Below, piece after piece: positions 44,751-55,930 of a stretch of 64,000 nt of DNA (position 1 is the first letter of the stretch; each line of letters begins with the position of its first letter). The position numbers and the translations under genes were made by a program. The notes below the pieces were generated by a model. That model made no database searches, was not told the origin of the DNA, and saw only the letters and a program-made list of their open reading frames with translations. The stretch comes from Cryptomeria japonica (lineage: Eukaryota; Streptophyta; Pinopsida; Cupressales; Cupressaceae), in NCBI RefSeq assembly GCF_030272615.1, contig NC_081410.1:227078915-227142914 (forward strand). Reading direction: 5' to 3'.

Positions 44751-44816
<66 letters not shown>

Positions 44817-45259
44817 CCTGAAGAACAAGACCTAACATGCAAAATGAACAAGGTCAGCCTCCGCCAAGAGATTCCTGCGAAAAATCCAAAGGATGAAACG
44901 TAGAAGGTCGGCCACACACCAAAAAACATTGAGATCAACGCTCAAGGCTCCGCAAGCTTCGAAATGGGTTTCGATAGATCACCAGAATAGGTCTCAGGCA
45001 ACCGATAACAAAGGAACAATCGGTAACAAGAAACTATCATGGAAACTGGTAGCGATATCTTGTCGGAAAGTGATCCAAATGAGATGTGGTTTCAAAGCAA
45101 GAAAGATGATCAAGTCTTCAAGTAGAATCCAACTCCATAGGATCCGGTGAGCCAAAACCAGGACACGTAGAAAGGAAAACTGAAACTACAAACAAAACAG
45201 AAAAAAAAATGGTTTTGGTTGATGCAAGATTGCTGTGAACTGAGGATGCTCCTGCATCA
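44469..45259 (-). repeat. 3' LTR of the chromovirus (791 bp)
   Basis: On the minus strand it starts TGATGCAGGAGC and ends CTGCTTTA, where the partner LTR ends CTGCTTCA, so the terminal CA has mutated to TA. It contains an expanded (AT)n run at 44756-44814 that is only a short TATATAT in the partner. Confidence 0.9.
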
Positions 45260-45290
45260 GACATCCAGGGTTAATGAAAAAGTGAGCCTC

Positions 45291-45473
45291 TCACTTTGTT
45301 GGGGTTAGAGGGGAACCAAGGCGGTCTACCTCTACCTGAGAAATCCAAGATGAATCTTCAACTGGTCTGCTCTTCCACGTCACAAGATATTCTTTGTACT
45401 GACTGTTCCGGGTACTACGCCCAATCCTACTATCCAAAATCTCTTCAATCTGCTCTAGTTCCTTCCAGGGCAA
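45291..45473 (-). pseudogene. Integrase-linked chromodomain
   Basis: The 60-residue stretch reads LEQIEEILDSRIGRSTRNSQ, then EYLVTWKSRPVEDSSWISQ and EVDRLGS. The aromatic and acidic pattern (Y-L-V-x-W, E-x-SW) is that of the chromodomain at the C-terminus of chromovirus integrases, which guides insertion by binding modified histones. A TAA at the upstream edge separates it from integrase. Confidence 0.85.
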
Positions 45474-46377
45474 TTATTTCTCCAAGTCTGCAACACTATC
45501 CTCACTGAATTTTGGTTCATGGTACTCATGAAGATCCGCAATGTTGAATATAGGTGAAATACTTAGACTATCTAGTAGCTCTACTTCATATGCATTTCCA
45601 GAACTGAACTTTCTCAAAATCTTACAGGGTCCAAACTTCTTCATCTGCAACTTACTATAAGTTCCAACCGAGAATCTCTCTTTTCTCAAGTATACCATCA
45701 CTTTATCGCCAACTTCAAATTCCTTATGTCTCCTCTTCTCATCTGCCTTCTCCTTATATTTGTTGTTCATGTCTTTCAAATGTTGTTTAACCTGAATATG
45801 CAATGCTGCCATGTGATCTGCAAAATCTTCTTCTTCTGAACTCTTCCAGTCTTAACTGCCTATGTCTCTCAATTCTGCTATTCCTCTAGGATGCACTCTG
45901 GTAACAATCTCAAAAGGTGTTTTTCCGATACTTCTATTCACTGAATTATTATAGGCAAACTCTTCTTGTGCAAGGATCAAATCCCAACTTCCGGTTTTAT
46001 CTCCCACTAAACATCTCGACAAGTTTCCGAAACTCCGGTTAACTACTTTTGTCTATCCATCAGTTTGTGGATGAAAAGTAGAACTGAACTTCAAATATGT
46101 CTTCATCTTCTTCCAAACTGTTCTCCAAAAATAGCCAACAAACTTACTGTCTCTATTTGAAACTATGCTCTTGGGTAATCCATGCAATCTCACCACTTCC
46201 TTGAAAAATAGGTCTGCTACATGCAATGCATCTGATATCTTCTTACAAGGTATGAAATGAGCCCTCTTCGAAAATCTATCCACTACCACAAATATAGAAT
46301 CATTCCCTCTTGGTGTCTTAGGCAATCCAAGTACAAAATCCATACTTATATCCTCCCAAGGTCTTACTGATACTATC
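45474..46377 (-). pseudogene. Integrase core and C-terminal region (3' part)
   Basis: 46053-46379 reads [20 protein letters not shown], then [19 protein letters not shown] and [17 protein letters not shown], the first two catalytic Asp regions. 45474-45812 carries KVMVYLRKERFSVGTYSKLQ and KKFGPCKILRK, the GPF-type end. A stop or frameshift lies between (45813-46052). The piece starts exactly at the insertion point of the TIR element. Confidence 0.85.
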
Positions 46378-46479
46378 AAAGGGGTAAGTGCACAAAGATG
46401 GTGGTTAGAAAAGTGGACACACCAAAAAAAAACATGAAAAACAAAACGTGCACGGGGTATTTCAAATTTAAAGAACCTC

Positions 46480-46645
46480 GTACGCGTTTAGGCTCGTTTT
46501 GCCGAACCTAACCAAAGCTAAACCGCGTATGGGGTTTAAAGTCTACTAACTGCATATGCGGTTTAAAAACTAAAACCTCGTACGCGGTTTAGAAACTAAA
46601 AAACCTGTACGCGGTTTTAGTTTGTAAACCACGTACGTGTTTGTC
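46480..46645 (+). repeat. Left subterminal repeats with CGTACGCG core
   Basis: About six variants of an AAACC-TCGTACGCGGTTTA unit lie here. The central CGTACG is a palindrome. They lie about 100-260 bases from the left end. Confidence 0.75.
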
Positions 46646-46889
46646 TGTCAATAAAATGCAATTCATTTAGCATTCCATTAGGTTTTTCGGTAGGATATAT
46701 ACATAAAATATAACATTTAAGTATAAGTGAGTCTTTTATCTTTCTTATACTTTAAGTTATATTTTATATATATATTGTCAGGATGTTTGAGAGTGGTTCC
46801 AAATCTCTAAGAGTGATAATGCAGATTCTAGTTTTTTGAGTATTCATATAAATTTCAGACTTAGTCAAATTTCAGTAATCAACATGCTC

Positions 46890-47305
46890 ATATCAGCACT
46901 ATCTCTCTCGTCTCTTCTCTACATTCCCCCTCTCTCTTCCTTAACCCCTACCTTTTTGTCTCTTAGGCATCTCCCTCACTACTTTCTTCCCTCTCTCAGG
47001 TATCTCTCCCTCTCTACTTTCTTCCCTTTCTCTCTTATCTCTCCCTCTCTTTCTCATCTCCCTCACCCTCTTTCTTTCTTTCATCTATCCCTCTCTTTCT
47101 CTCCCTCTCTCAAATATCTATCTCTCACTCTCTCCCCCTCTCTTCAGTGTCTCTCTCTCTCATTCTCTCCCTCTCCCTCCCCCTCCCTTTCTCTTCCTTT
47201 GTCAAGTATTTCTTTCCCTCTAACTCTCTTTCTCTCCCCCTCTCGCTCCATTTCTCTTTCTCTGAAGTCTCTCTCCTTCTCTCTATCAAGTATCTAGCTA
47301 TCAAC

Positions 47306-47351
<46 letters not shown>

Positions 47352-47406
47352 CTATCTCACTCTCCTCCTCTACCAAGTGTATCTCTTTCCCACTCTCTCC
47401 CTACCT

Positions 47407-47466
<60 letters not shown>

Positions 47467-47868
47467 AAGTCTCTCCCTCTCATCATCTTTCTCTCTATCT
47501 TACTCTCTCCTTCTCTCAAGTGTATCTCTCTCTCATTCTCTCCCTCTCTCGTCCCCCTCCCTCTCTCCCTTTCTCATTACTTCTCTTTCTCCCTCTCTCC
47601 CTCTCTTTGCACCTCTCTCTCTCTCTCTCTCTCTCTCTCTAGTCTCTTGTACTCTCCTTCCATCCCTTCCTCCCTCTCACTCAGACTCTCTCTATTGTTC
47701 ACCCTCTCTTTCTCTCTCTCTCTCACCTTCCCTCCCTCCACCTCTTAGGTCTCTCTTTCTCTCCCAATCCCTCTATCCACCTCTCTCTCTCTCTCTCTCT
47801 CTCTCTCCTCCTCTCTTAGGTGTATCTCTCTCCCATTCGCTCCCTCTCCTCCCCCTCTCTCCCTCTCT
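46890..47868 (+). repeat. Pyrimidine-rich (CT)n tract
   Basis: Nearly 1 kb in which the + strand is almost all C and T, with long (CT)n or (TC)n runs (for example 47310-47348 and 47408-47464). The Ser/Leu-rich translations are artefacts of the repeat. Confidence 0.92.
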
Positions 47869-48885
47869 GGGGTCATATGGTATCCTAGGGATCCATGCAT
47901 GTGTCCTAAGGGGTCATGGGACACCATATGACCCATAACGACACATAAGAGGTCATATGGAGTCCTAAGGGGTCATAGGACACCATATGACCCCTTAGCA
48001 CACCATACGGCCCATAATGACACCAAATGGTGTCCTAAGGGGTCATAGAACACTATATGACCTCTTAGAACACCATACGACCCATAACGACACCATATGG
48101 AGTCCTAAGGGATCAAATGGTGTCCTAAGGGGTCGTAGGAGACCATATGACCCCTTAGGACACCATATGACCCCTAACGACACCATATGGTGTCTTAAGG
48201 GGTCATAAGGTGTCCTAGGGATCATAGGACACCATAAGACACATAACAACACCATATGGTGTCCTAAGGGGTCATAAGGTGTCCTAGGGGTCATAGGACA
48301 CCATGTGACCCTTAGAACACAATATGACCCCTAACAACATCTAAGGGGTCATAGGGTGTCCTAAGGGGTCATAGGACACTATATGATCCCTTGGCACACC
48401 ATAGGACCTATAATGACACCAAATAGTGTCCTAAGGGGTCATAGAACACCATATGACCCTTTAGGACACCATATGGTGTTTTCATGGGTCGTATGGTGTC
48501 CTAAGGGGTCATATGGCATCCTATGACCCCTTAGGACACCATATGGTGTCGTTATGGGTTGTATGGTGAACTAAAGGGGTCATAGAACCTCTAATGATCA
48601 TAGGACACCATATGGCATCCTATGATCATAGGACACCATATGACCTCTAATGACACCTAAGGGATCATATGGTGTCCTAAGGGGTCATAGAACACCATAT
48701 GACCCTTTAGAACACCATACGACCCATAACGACACCATACGGAGTCCTAAGGGGTCATATGGTGTCCTAAGGGATCATAGAACACCATATGACCCATAAC
48801 GACACCTAAGGGGTCATATGGAGTCCTAAGGGGTTATAAGACAACATATGACCCTTTAGTACACCATACGACCCATAAAGATTAT
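47869..48885. repeat. Palindromic satellite, unit GGTCATATGGTGTCCTAAGG in both orientations
   Basis: Units of about 20-27 bases alternate between GGTCATATGGTGTCCTAAGG and its reverse complement for about 1 kb, with variants in which CATATG becomes CATACG or CATAGG. A single strand could fold into many stems. Confidence 0.92.
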
Positions 48886-49017
48886 CCAATCAATACGTTC
48901 ATCTTCTTCAAATGTTCTACTTTATATCCTATCTTCTTTAAAAAGAAAAAAGAAAACTGACCACCTTGTCAATCTTCTTATCACCTCATCTATATGCAAT
49001 CAAAAAGAAGATATATT

Positions 49018-49018
49018 A

Positions 49019-49053
<35 letters not shown>

Positions 49054-49140
49054 AGAGAAAGAGAGAGAGAGAGAGAGAGAGTGAGAGGGAGAGAAAGAGA
49101 GGCACCTTGTACGCGCTTGAGAGGGGGAGAGAGGGAGACA
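49018..49140 (+). repeat. Purine-rich (GA)n tract
   Basis: The + strand is nearly all G and A for about 120 bases, complementary in kind to the CT tract on the other side of the palindromic satellite. AT-rich (TA)n microsatellites follow at 49150-49290. Confidence 0.9.
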
Positions 49141-49319
49141 ATACACATACATACACACATATGTGTGTATATATATACTTAATACATTATATATTATTAT
49201 ATACATATATATATTATATATTATATATTTTTATATTATATATAAATTATATATTATATGTATATACACATATTATATATACAATATCATATTATACACA
49301 CTCCCAAAATTTAAACAAC

Positions 49320-49490
49320 CTTAGCATGTACGCGCTATTTATAGTAAAAATAGCGCATACGCGCTTTTTATAGTAAAAATAGTGCTTATGCACTTTTAAT
49401 AGTTAAGATAGAGCGTACGTGCTTATTAGACCATAAGTACCCCATACGTGCTTTTTATACCATAGGTACCCCGTACGCGCTTTTGACTGT
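49320..49490 (+). repeat. Right subterminal repeats with TACGCG or CGTACG core
   Basis: About seven variants of TAGCGCATACGCGCTTTTTA at about 22-27-base spacing. They share the TACGCG and CGTACG cores with the left set, although they lie 870-1040 bases from the right end. Confidence 0.7.
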
Positions 49491-50357
49491 TTAGGCTTGG
49501 AAATAGGCCTGGATGACAAAGCTACGGTTTGGAAGTTTGATTTCCGTCCATTTCCCTCCTTTTTAATGTGTTTTATTTTATCAACTTGGTTTCTCGACTT
49601 TGTCATCATTAGGTTTACACTTCATCAATTGGGTATTTCTAAAATTTCCACCATATTTTCACCCATCTTCTCAGCTTTCTAACCATATATGTTTTTTTAA
49701 AATTTGAACAACAATAACATATTATTATTGAATTTCTTTTACAAGTGTCTCCATAGTTCTCACAGACATACGCGCGCCATTTTTTTAATAACTTTTGATA
49801 TACTTATCCAAATTTGAAAAAAATTATATATTATTGTAGTGCACTTGATTATTTACAATTTAAAATTTTAAAAAATGTATTTTCAATTTTTTTAGTGCAA
49901 CTTATGCTTCGTGCACGAACAGGTACCTAATTTTCAGGATGTGCTCGATTGGAAAAATCATTAAAAAAAATACTCAACAAAAAAATTACGAAAAAATACA
50001 CATCTTCTAGTGCTCACTCTTAACTATCTTTCTGCCAAAGGAATTATCAAAATACTAAATCTAACTATGACTATTTTGATGCGCACATCAGACACTATGT
50101 TATGTTTTTTTCTGAAAAAATCAGGGTCTGTTTTTCGTGCACAAAGGATTTGACCCCCTTAATCTTATCCAATTTTGAAAAAAATTAGTAGTTTGGAAAC
50201 TAGATTCAGTGTACTACAATATTTGTTCTTTGATTATCTTCATATCTTGAGTGGATGATTTTCAAATTTTGCCTCCAAGTTCAGGTTCACCTGATTTCAG
50301 GAAAAAAAGTGTCCACTTATACCCCCCTTTTTTACCACCATCTTTGTGCACTTACCC

Positions 50358-50880
50358 AAAGGTTTATACAATCCCATATTTTGATTACTACCTTTTGCAA
50401 CTTGACAAACTCTACAACTTTGCACATATCTCTTAGCATCCTTATGAATCTGGGGCCAAAAGTACTGCTCACTCACAAATGCAACTATTTTGTCAATGCC
50501 AAAATGTCCAGCTAAATGTCCACTATGTTTCTCTTTAATTAGGTTCTCTCTCATGAAACTCTTAGGTATGCATAACTACACTCCCCTGAATAACATCCCG
50601 TCCTAAATGAAATAATCCAACCATTTGCTCCTATCAACCATAACCGGTTCTCTACATGTTTTCCAAGGTTCTGCAAAATCTGAGTCTTCATCATATAAGG
50701 TATTCAAATCTTCAAAACCTAATACTATCACTCTTATTTATGTCAGCAAATTCCTTTCCCTACTCAATGCATCAACAACTTTGTTGGATTTCCCACTTCT
50801 ATGCTTCAACACAAAGGTGTAACTCTGCAAGAATTGTACCCATCTCATATGTCTCTTATTTAACTTACTCTGACTGTTCA
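50358..50880 (-). pseudogene. Integrase zinc-binding region and RNase H-integrase linker (5' part)
   Basis: Reads HSGHLAGHFGIDKIVAFVSE, then FWPQIHKDAKRYVQSCRVCQ, the HHCC finger of Ty3 integrases, ending GLYKPL at the TIR element. Upstream to 50880 the linker (LSKLNKRHMRW-like, DALSRER-like) is readable with stops. Confidence 0.85.
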
Positions 50881-52237
50881 AATACTATAAAGCTTGATGA
50901 TCTGTATACAACACAAACTCCTTAGGCAACAAGTAGTGTCTCCATTTCTTCAAGGCTTGAACTATGGCATAAAATTCTTGATCATACATTGAATATCTCC
51001 TCCGAGCATCATTCAATTTCTCACTGAAATATGCTATTGCTCTTCCTTCTTGACTCAAAACTACTCCTATTGTTGTTCCACTTGCATCACAATCCACTTG
51101 GAATACCTTATTGAAATCCGATAAAGCTAACATAGGCTGCTCAATCACTTTCTGCTTCAATAATTCAAAAATTTTGTTAGCTCCGATGGTCCACTTGAAT
51201 TCCTTCATATCTCCTCTCACAGTCTCAGACATAGGGTTACAAACTGAACTGAAATTTTTGATGAACTTCCGGTAAAAACTAGTCAATCCATGATATGATC
51301 TTACCTCTCCAATGCTTTCTAGTGTAGGCCACTCAACAATGGCTTTCACTTTCTCAAGGTCCATCTTCAAACCATCCTCAGATATCACAAAGCCCAAATA
51401 GAATAACTCATCCTTCATGAAAGTGCACTTTTTGATATTGATCAACAACTTTTCTTCTCTCAACCTCTATAAAACTTGTCTTAACTACAACAAATGCTCC
51501 TCTTTTGTTCTACTGAAAATCAGAATGTCATCCAAATACACAATAACAAACTTACCCAAGAATTTCTTTCATACCTCATTCATCAGTCTCATGAAAGTGC
51601 TTGGTGTATTAATCAATCCAAAAGGCATCACCAACCATTCATATAGTCTTTTATTTGTCTTAAATGTTGTCTTCCACTCATCACCTTCTCTGATCCTGAT
51701 TTGATGATATCCACTCTTCAAATCTATCTTTGTAAAGTATTTTGCTCCACTTAAACAGTCCATTATGTCATCTATCTTAGGCAAAGGAAATCGGTATTTC
51801 ACTGTGATCTTGTTTATTTCTCTTGAATCGGTACACATCCTCCACTCTCCATTCTTCTTAGGTGCTAATACTGTTGGTACTGCATAAGGGCTCAGAGTCT
51901 CCCTGATCAAACCTTTTTTTAACAGCTCCTGCACTTGTCTATTCAGTTCTTCATTCTCTGTTGGTGTCAACTGGAGTGCAACTTTGTTAGGCAAACTAGC
52001 TCCGAGAACCAAGTCCATGCAATGGCTAATACTTCTAACAGGTGGTAATCCATTAGGTACATTATCTGAAATGATGTCCACATATTCTGTCAGCAAATCT
52101 CTTATCTTTGTCAGGTGTTCTCCTTCTGGTTTCGGTTTCTCGGTCTTCTTAGGAATTAAGGAAAAACATGCATTCTCATGTCTCAATCCATCCATGAATT
52201 TCCTTCCATCTACTAAACAAATTATGGCTTTGTACAA
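50881..52237 (-). pseudogene. RT and RNase H region
   Basis: 51569-52237 reads WRMCTDSREINKITVKYRFP, then KIDLKSGYHQIRI and LVMPFGLINTPSTFMRLMN. Between frames, 51500-51550 still encodes YLDDILIFS, the RT catalytic box. 50885-51463 carries FYLGFVISEDGLKMD, then FQVDCDASGTTIGVVLSQEG and YAIVQALKKWRHYL, the RT thumb end and RNase H, with its first catalytic Asp intact in CDAS. Breaks at about 51464-51568 inactivate it. Confidence 0.9.
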
Positions 52238-52743
52238 ACTTCACCCTTCAAAGGTTCCTCCAAAGGTAACAAAGTTTGCTTCATCCCATTGGCCACAATA
52301 GTGTATGTATTCTTCCTTCCATCATCTATTGTCTGTCTATCAAACTGCCAAGGTCTTCCCAACAAAAAATGACAAATATCTGTAGGCATAATATCACACA
52401 AAACTTCATCATGATACTTCCCAATTTTCAATTTTATCAAACACTGTTCACTTACTAACAACTTATGTTCATCCTGAATCCATGTTATTTGATAAGGCTT
52501 AGGGTGTTTCAATCTCTCCAATTTCAACTTATTCACCATCTCTTCTTAAACAAGACTATCTGAACTACCACTATCAATAACAAATTTACAACACTTACCA
52601 GATACCTTACATCTGGTCTTGAACAAGTTCTTCCTCTGCAAGGGTTCTTCATCTCCTCCAGTATGACACAAAGCTCTCCTCATCATCAACAGTTCTCCAT
52701 CTTCTGGTTTATTGTCTGATTCGGTGGGGTTTTCTTCCACCAC
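52238..52743 (-). pseudogene. Aspartic protease region
   Basis: 52546-52743 contains CKFVIDSGSSDSLV, the D-S-G turn of the protease. After a stop, 52238-52539 reads PKPYQITWIQDEHKLLVSEQ, then ICHFLLGRPWQFDRQTIDDG, the downstream strand and the usual LLGRPWQ landmark. Confidence 0.88.
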
Positions 52744-52773
52744 TGCTACTCTTTTGGTAGCCTCTATCTTCTT

Positions 52774-52815
52774 ACATTCAAATGCACGGTGTCCTTCTCC
52801 TCCACACTTAAAGCA
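52774..52815 (-). pseudogene. Gag CCHC zinc knuckle
   Basis: The minus strand reads CFKCGGEGHRAFEC, a canonical C-x2-C-x4-H-x4-C nucleocapsid knuckle that packages the element's RNA. Confidence 0.9.
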
Positions 52816-53763
52816 AGTTCCTCTAAATGTCCTCTTGTCTTGTCTTCCAAAGTTCTCATTCCAGTAACCATCTGATTCTCTCCTCTAGTAGAAATTTCTA
52901 TCATCCTTCCAATATGAATTACCTTCTTTGCTCACTTCCTTGTTCTAATCTATATTGGTTCCTCTTCCTTCGGTAAACCTTCCACCTCTACCTCTATGTC
53001 TCTGCTCATGTCTTTTGTTCAACTTCTCTTCAGCCTTTAGTGCATAGTGGTAAGCCTCTTCAACACTCTCCAATTTTATCATATTGAGTTCATCTTGTAT
53101 AGACATCCGCAATCCGTTCAAATATCTTGCAATTTGTTCAACTTCATCATCAACATGTCTGGATCTGATGTTCAACTTGTAAAATGCTTTGGTGTATTCC
53201 TTCACACTAGATTCCTTATGTCTCAGGTTCTGCAATTTTTGGAACAAATCCACTTGATAATTCGTTGGGACAAACTTTGATTTTAACTTAGCAATCATGT
53301 GATCCCATGTCTTAATCTTCTATTTACCTCTTCTTTGTCTATCAACTTGCAAATGCTCCCACCAAAGAGATGCATGACCTTTCAACCGGGTACAGACATA
53401 TTTCACCTTCCTCTCTTCTGCAGTGTTTTCAAAATCAAAATACTTCTCCATCTCTGAGATCCAGTCCATCAATTCATTTGAATCTAACTTCTCATCATAT
53501 TCCTGTGGGGTAAAATGAGGTTTAGTGTTCTCCCTACTCAAAACCCTTAAAAACCTTTCTTCATCTGGATCAACTACCGATAGGTTTACTTGTTCCGTTG
53601 GGGCTTCTTCTCTTTCATCTTCACTTACATCTTCAATATGTCGGCCTCTTCTCTGGGTTCTCTCCACGGCTTCTAACCGGGCTGCTATTCCTCGCAACAT
53701 CTCCATCACAGCAAGGTCTGCATTCCCACGCGCTCCACCATTCTTAGTTCCTCTTCGCGCCAT
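52816..53763 (-). pseudogene. Gag (capsid) pseudogene
   Basis: It starts at the ATG (minus) at 53763 with MARRGTKNGG. Then come an Arg-rich start, EKYFDFENTAEERKVKYVCT, RLKGHASLWWEHLQVDR and, after a stop near 53310, LFQKLQNLRHKESSVKEYTK, FYKLNIRSRHVDDEVEQIAR and an Arg/Gly tail before the knuckle. This is the standard retrotransposon gag fold. Confidence 0.9.
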
Positions 53764-53853
53764 AGATTCAAGCTAGTCCTCTGCAATTGCAGGTCAGATC
53801 CGCAATCCACCACCCTACAACAAAACTCAGGACAAGCAACCTCTGGAAAGAAA

Positions 53854-53869
53854 CTTCGCTCTAATACCA
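53854..53869 (-). other. Primer-binding site of the chromovirus
   Basis: The minus strand reads TGGTATTAGAGCGAAG two bases after the LTR end. It is close to the initiator-Met type TGGTATCAGAGC with one change. Confidence 0.8.
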
Positions 53870-53871
53870 CT

Positions 53872-54630
53872 TGAAGCAGTCACTGGTGAGGAGGGACCTC
53901 AAGGAGATCAGTCCAAACCGGTCAGCAAGAGTAAACACGACGGAAACACACAAATATGATGGAGGCAATGCAGAACATATAGTTTTATTGCATGAAATTT
54001 GATTACATCCAACCGGTAACAACTGGGTTACAACATACTAACACACAAGCCTGGTAGAATAGGTCACATCGGGACCTTGAATCGAAAGATCTATCTTCTA
54101 GGCACAGTTTATCTCTGATTGATTCTAATTGATCTTCAATTGATTGATTCTAAAACATGATTACAAATATATATATCAATCCAAAGGATCCAGTTGGCCC
54201 AAAAAACCTGAAGAACAATACCTAACGTGCAAAATGAACAAGGTCAGCCTCCGCCAAGAGATTCTTGCGGAAAATCCAAAGGATGAAATGTAGAAGGTCA
54301 GCCACACGCCAAGAAACATCGAGATCAACTCTCAAGGCTCTGCAAGCTTCACAATGGGTTCTGGTAGATCACCAGAATAGGTCTCAAGCAACCGATAACA
54401 AGAGACTGTCATGGAAACTGGTAGCGATATCTTGTCGGAAAGTGATCCAAATTAGATGCAGTTTGAAAGCAAGAAAGATGATCAAGTCTTCAAGTAGAAT
54501 CCAACTCCACAGGATCCGGTGAGCCAAAACTGGGACACACAGAAAGGAAAACTAAAACTGCAAACAAAACAGAAAAGAAATGTTTTTGGTTGATGCAAGA
54601 TTGTTGTGAACCGGGGATGCTCCTGCATCA
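53872..54630 (-). repeat. 5' LTR of the chromovirus (759 bp)
   Basis: On the minus strand TGATGCAGGAGC...CTGCTTCA. It matches 44469-45259 throughout apart from point changes and the AT-run expansion there. Confidence 0.93.
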
Positions 54631-54635
54631 CACTC

Positions 54636-55490
54636 AGGGAAACAATCAAATAAATTGTCGTAACTCATAATTTTAATTTCATCAAAATTGTTAATGGAGT
54701 TAATCAACTAGCAATACCTAGAAGCATACCTTATGAGTTCTATGAGGTAATGCAGGCTTCTCATCCATAACTTGCTCTTGATCGCTTGAGGTGCAATGCG
54801 ATCCATCCATAGTGGATTAGTCCCTATCCACTTCTTCAAGCGGATTTTGTGGCCCATGGTATGAGAGAGACATTGATTTGGTCCACCTCCTAATGACCAA
54901 ACACCTAAGGTGTTGACTACCTCAAGGCTCAAATACGACATGTCATACCACACTATGAGATTATTCTAGTTGTTATCTATCCATTTTCATTAAAAAATCT
55001 TCTTTCCTTGTAGTCCATCAGGCGACTAAGCAATGATGACATCCATCACCGACATGTATCTGGCCCACATGCTCTTGGAGGAATCCATCCAATTACCCTA
55101 AATCAACATGGGATATCCCTCGCCTACATGCAACTAGTGGCATCCATCTGCTAATGGGTACGACTAAGAGTCTATTGACAAGTACTCTCCTTGACTATAG
55201 TCAATCTCGAGCGAATAATATTATCTTGAGCAGGTCATAGGATTTATCCTATGGTGATCACCTTGGATAGAGAGGACTAGTCTACATCTTAGAGGAATAT
55301 CATCCTCTATCTATGCCCTCATAGGGTCCTAACTCTATTAGTTGTCGTAAAAGACAGCGTCTGTACTTAGCTTTGCACTATAACTAGAAAGAGAATCTTA
55401 ATTTTGAAGTAGGCAATTTCTCAACCAACCTCTTTTATAGCTTAGTTAATAATCCTAGAGTTGTTACAATATGGAAGTTTCATTAGGTTG
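54636..55490. other. Unassigned stretch
   Basis: An 81-codon minus-strand frame (54708-54953, with NTLGVWSLGGGPNQCLSHTM and IGTNPLWMDRIAP) is not recognised and may be a remnant of another transposon. The rest shows nothing. Confidence 0.3.
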
Positions 55491-55930
55491 TGTTGGAGTA
55501 AATTAGATTTATTTTATTTACTCTAATTAAGTTTACTTAGGATAGCTTAGTTGTCACATGACACAATCATTTAATATTATTCATGTTAGTTATCTTAGGT
55601 GTCATTCTAGATAGAGATGAGTTAGTTTTATGCATTTAATTTTGTTATAGGGTAGTTGTACCTACTCCTACCCACTCTCTCATCTCATTGAGCCACATGG
55701 CATTACCTGTGCTCTCAATTGTCTAGCCTATTTCCTATATAAGCAAGCTCATTTGTACATTGTAACATATTAATTCATGACAATTCATTGCAGGTTAATC
55801 TCAAGCTTTGCTCTTCAATCTCCATTGTTCTTCATTGCTCAAGTTGTAACATTGTTGTGTGTGGTTAGATAGTTTCTTGGTTGATCCATTGAAGTGTACA
55901 CAGTTTCAAGGGCTCACAATTTTTCCAACA
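55491..55930 (+). mobile_element. Copia-like LTR (440 bp), partner not found
   Basis: Begins TGTTGGAGTAAATTAG and ends TTTTTCCAACA, with inverted TGTTGGA/TCCAACA tips. A TATATAA box is at 55736-55742. It is followed directly by TGGTATCTCCAAC, which resembles a primer site. No internal coding region or second LTR follows within the window and no flanking duplication was seen, so it is a truncated element. Confidence 0.75.

Larger units (their letters stand above)
46382..50357. mobile_element. Unclassified 3976-bp TIR element inserted in the chromovirus integrase gene
   Basis: Both ends begin, reading inward, GGGTAAGTGCACAAAGATGG and continue GTGGT, a perfect inverted repeat of 24 bases. A second matching AAGTGGACAC lies slightly inward on each side. 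AAAG occurs at 46378-46381 and 50358-50361. Removing the element and one AAAG restores an open integrase frame (GLYKPL then IVSVRPWED), which proves the insertion limits. No transposase is encoded. The interior holds subterminal CGTACG-type repeats, a CT-rich tract, a palindromic satellite and a GA-rich tract. A 4-bp duplication with GGG ends does not fit the common plant superfamilies I know, so I leave it unassigned. Confidence 0.9.
44464..54635 (-). mobile_element. Chromodomain Ty3 retrotransposon (chromovirus), interrupted by a TIR element
   Basis: The element proper is 44469-54630, flanked by CACTC at 44464-44468 and 54631-54635. LTRs are 44469-45259 and 53872-54630. Minus-strand order: primer site, gag, zinc knuckle, protease, RT, RNase H, integrase, chromodomain. 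Gag and pol fragments are long but carry stops. The integrase gene is split by a 3976-bp element at 46382-50357. Two LTRs with a shared target-site duplication show a single insertion that decayed in place. Confidence 0.93.

Noticed and set aside
47147-47938. 263-codon Ser/Leu-rich open frame
   Set aside because: Pure translation of the CT-rich microsatellite; no composition or motif of a real protein.
48966-49373. 135-codon frame with Arg/Glu repeats then Tyr/Ile repeats
   Set aside because: Translation of the GA tract and AT microsatellites.
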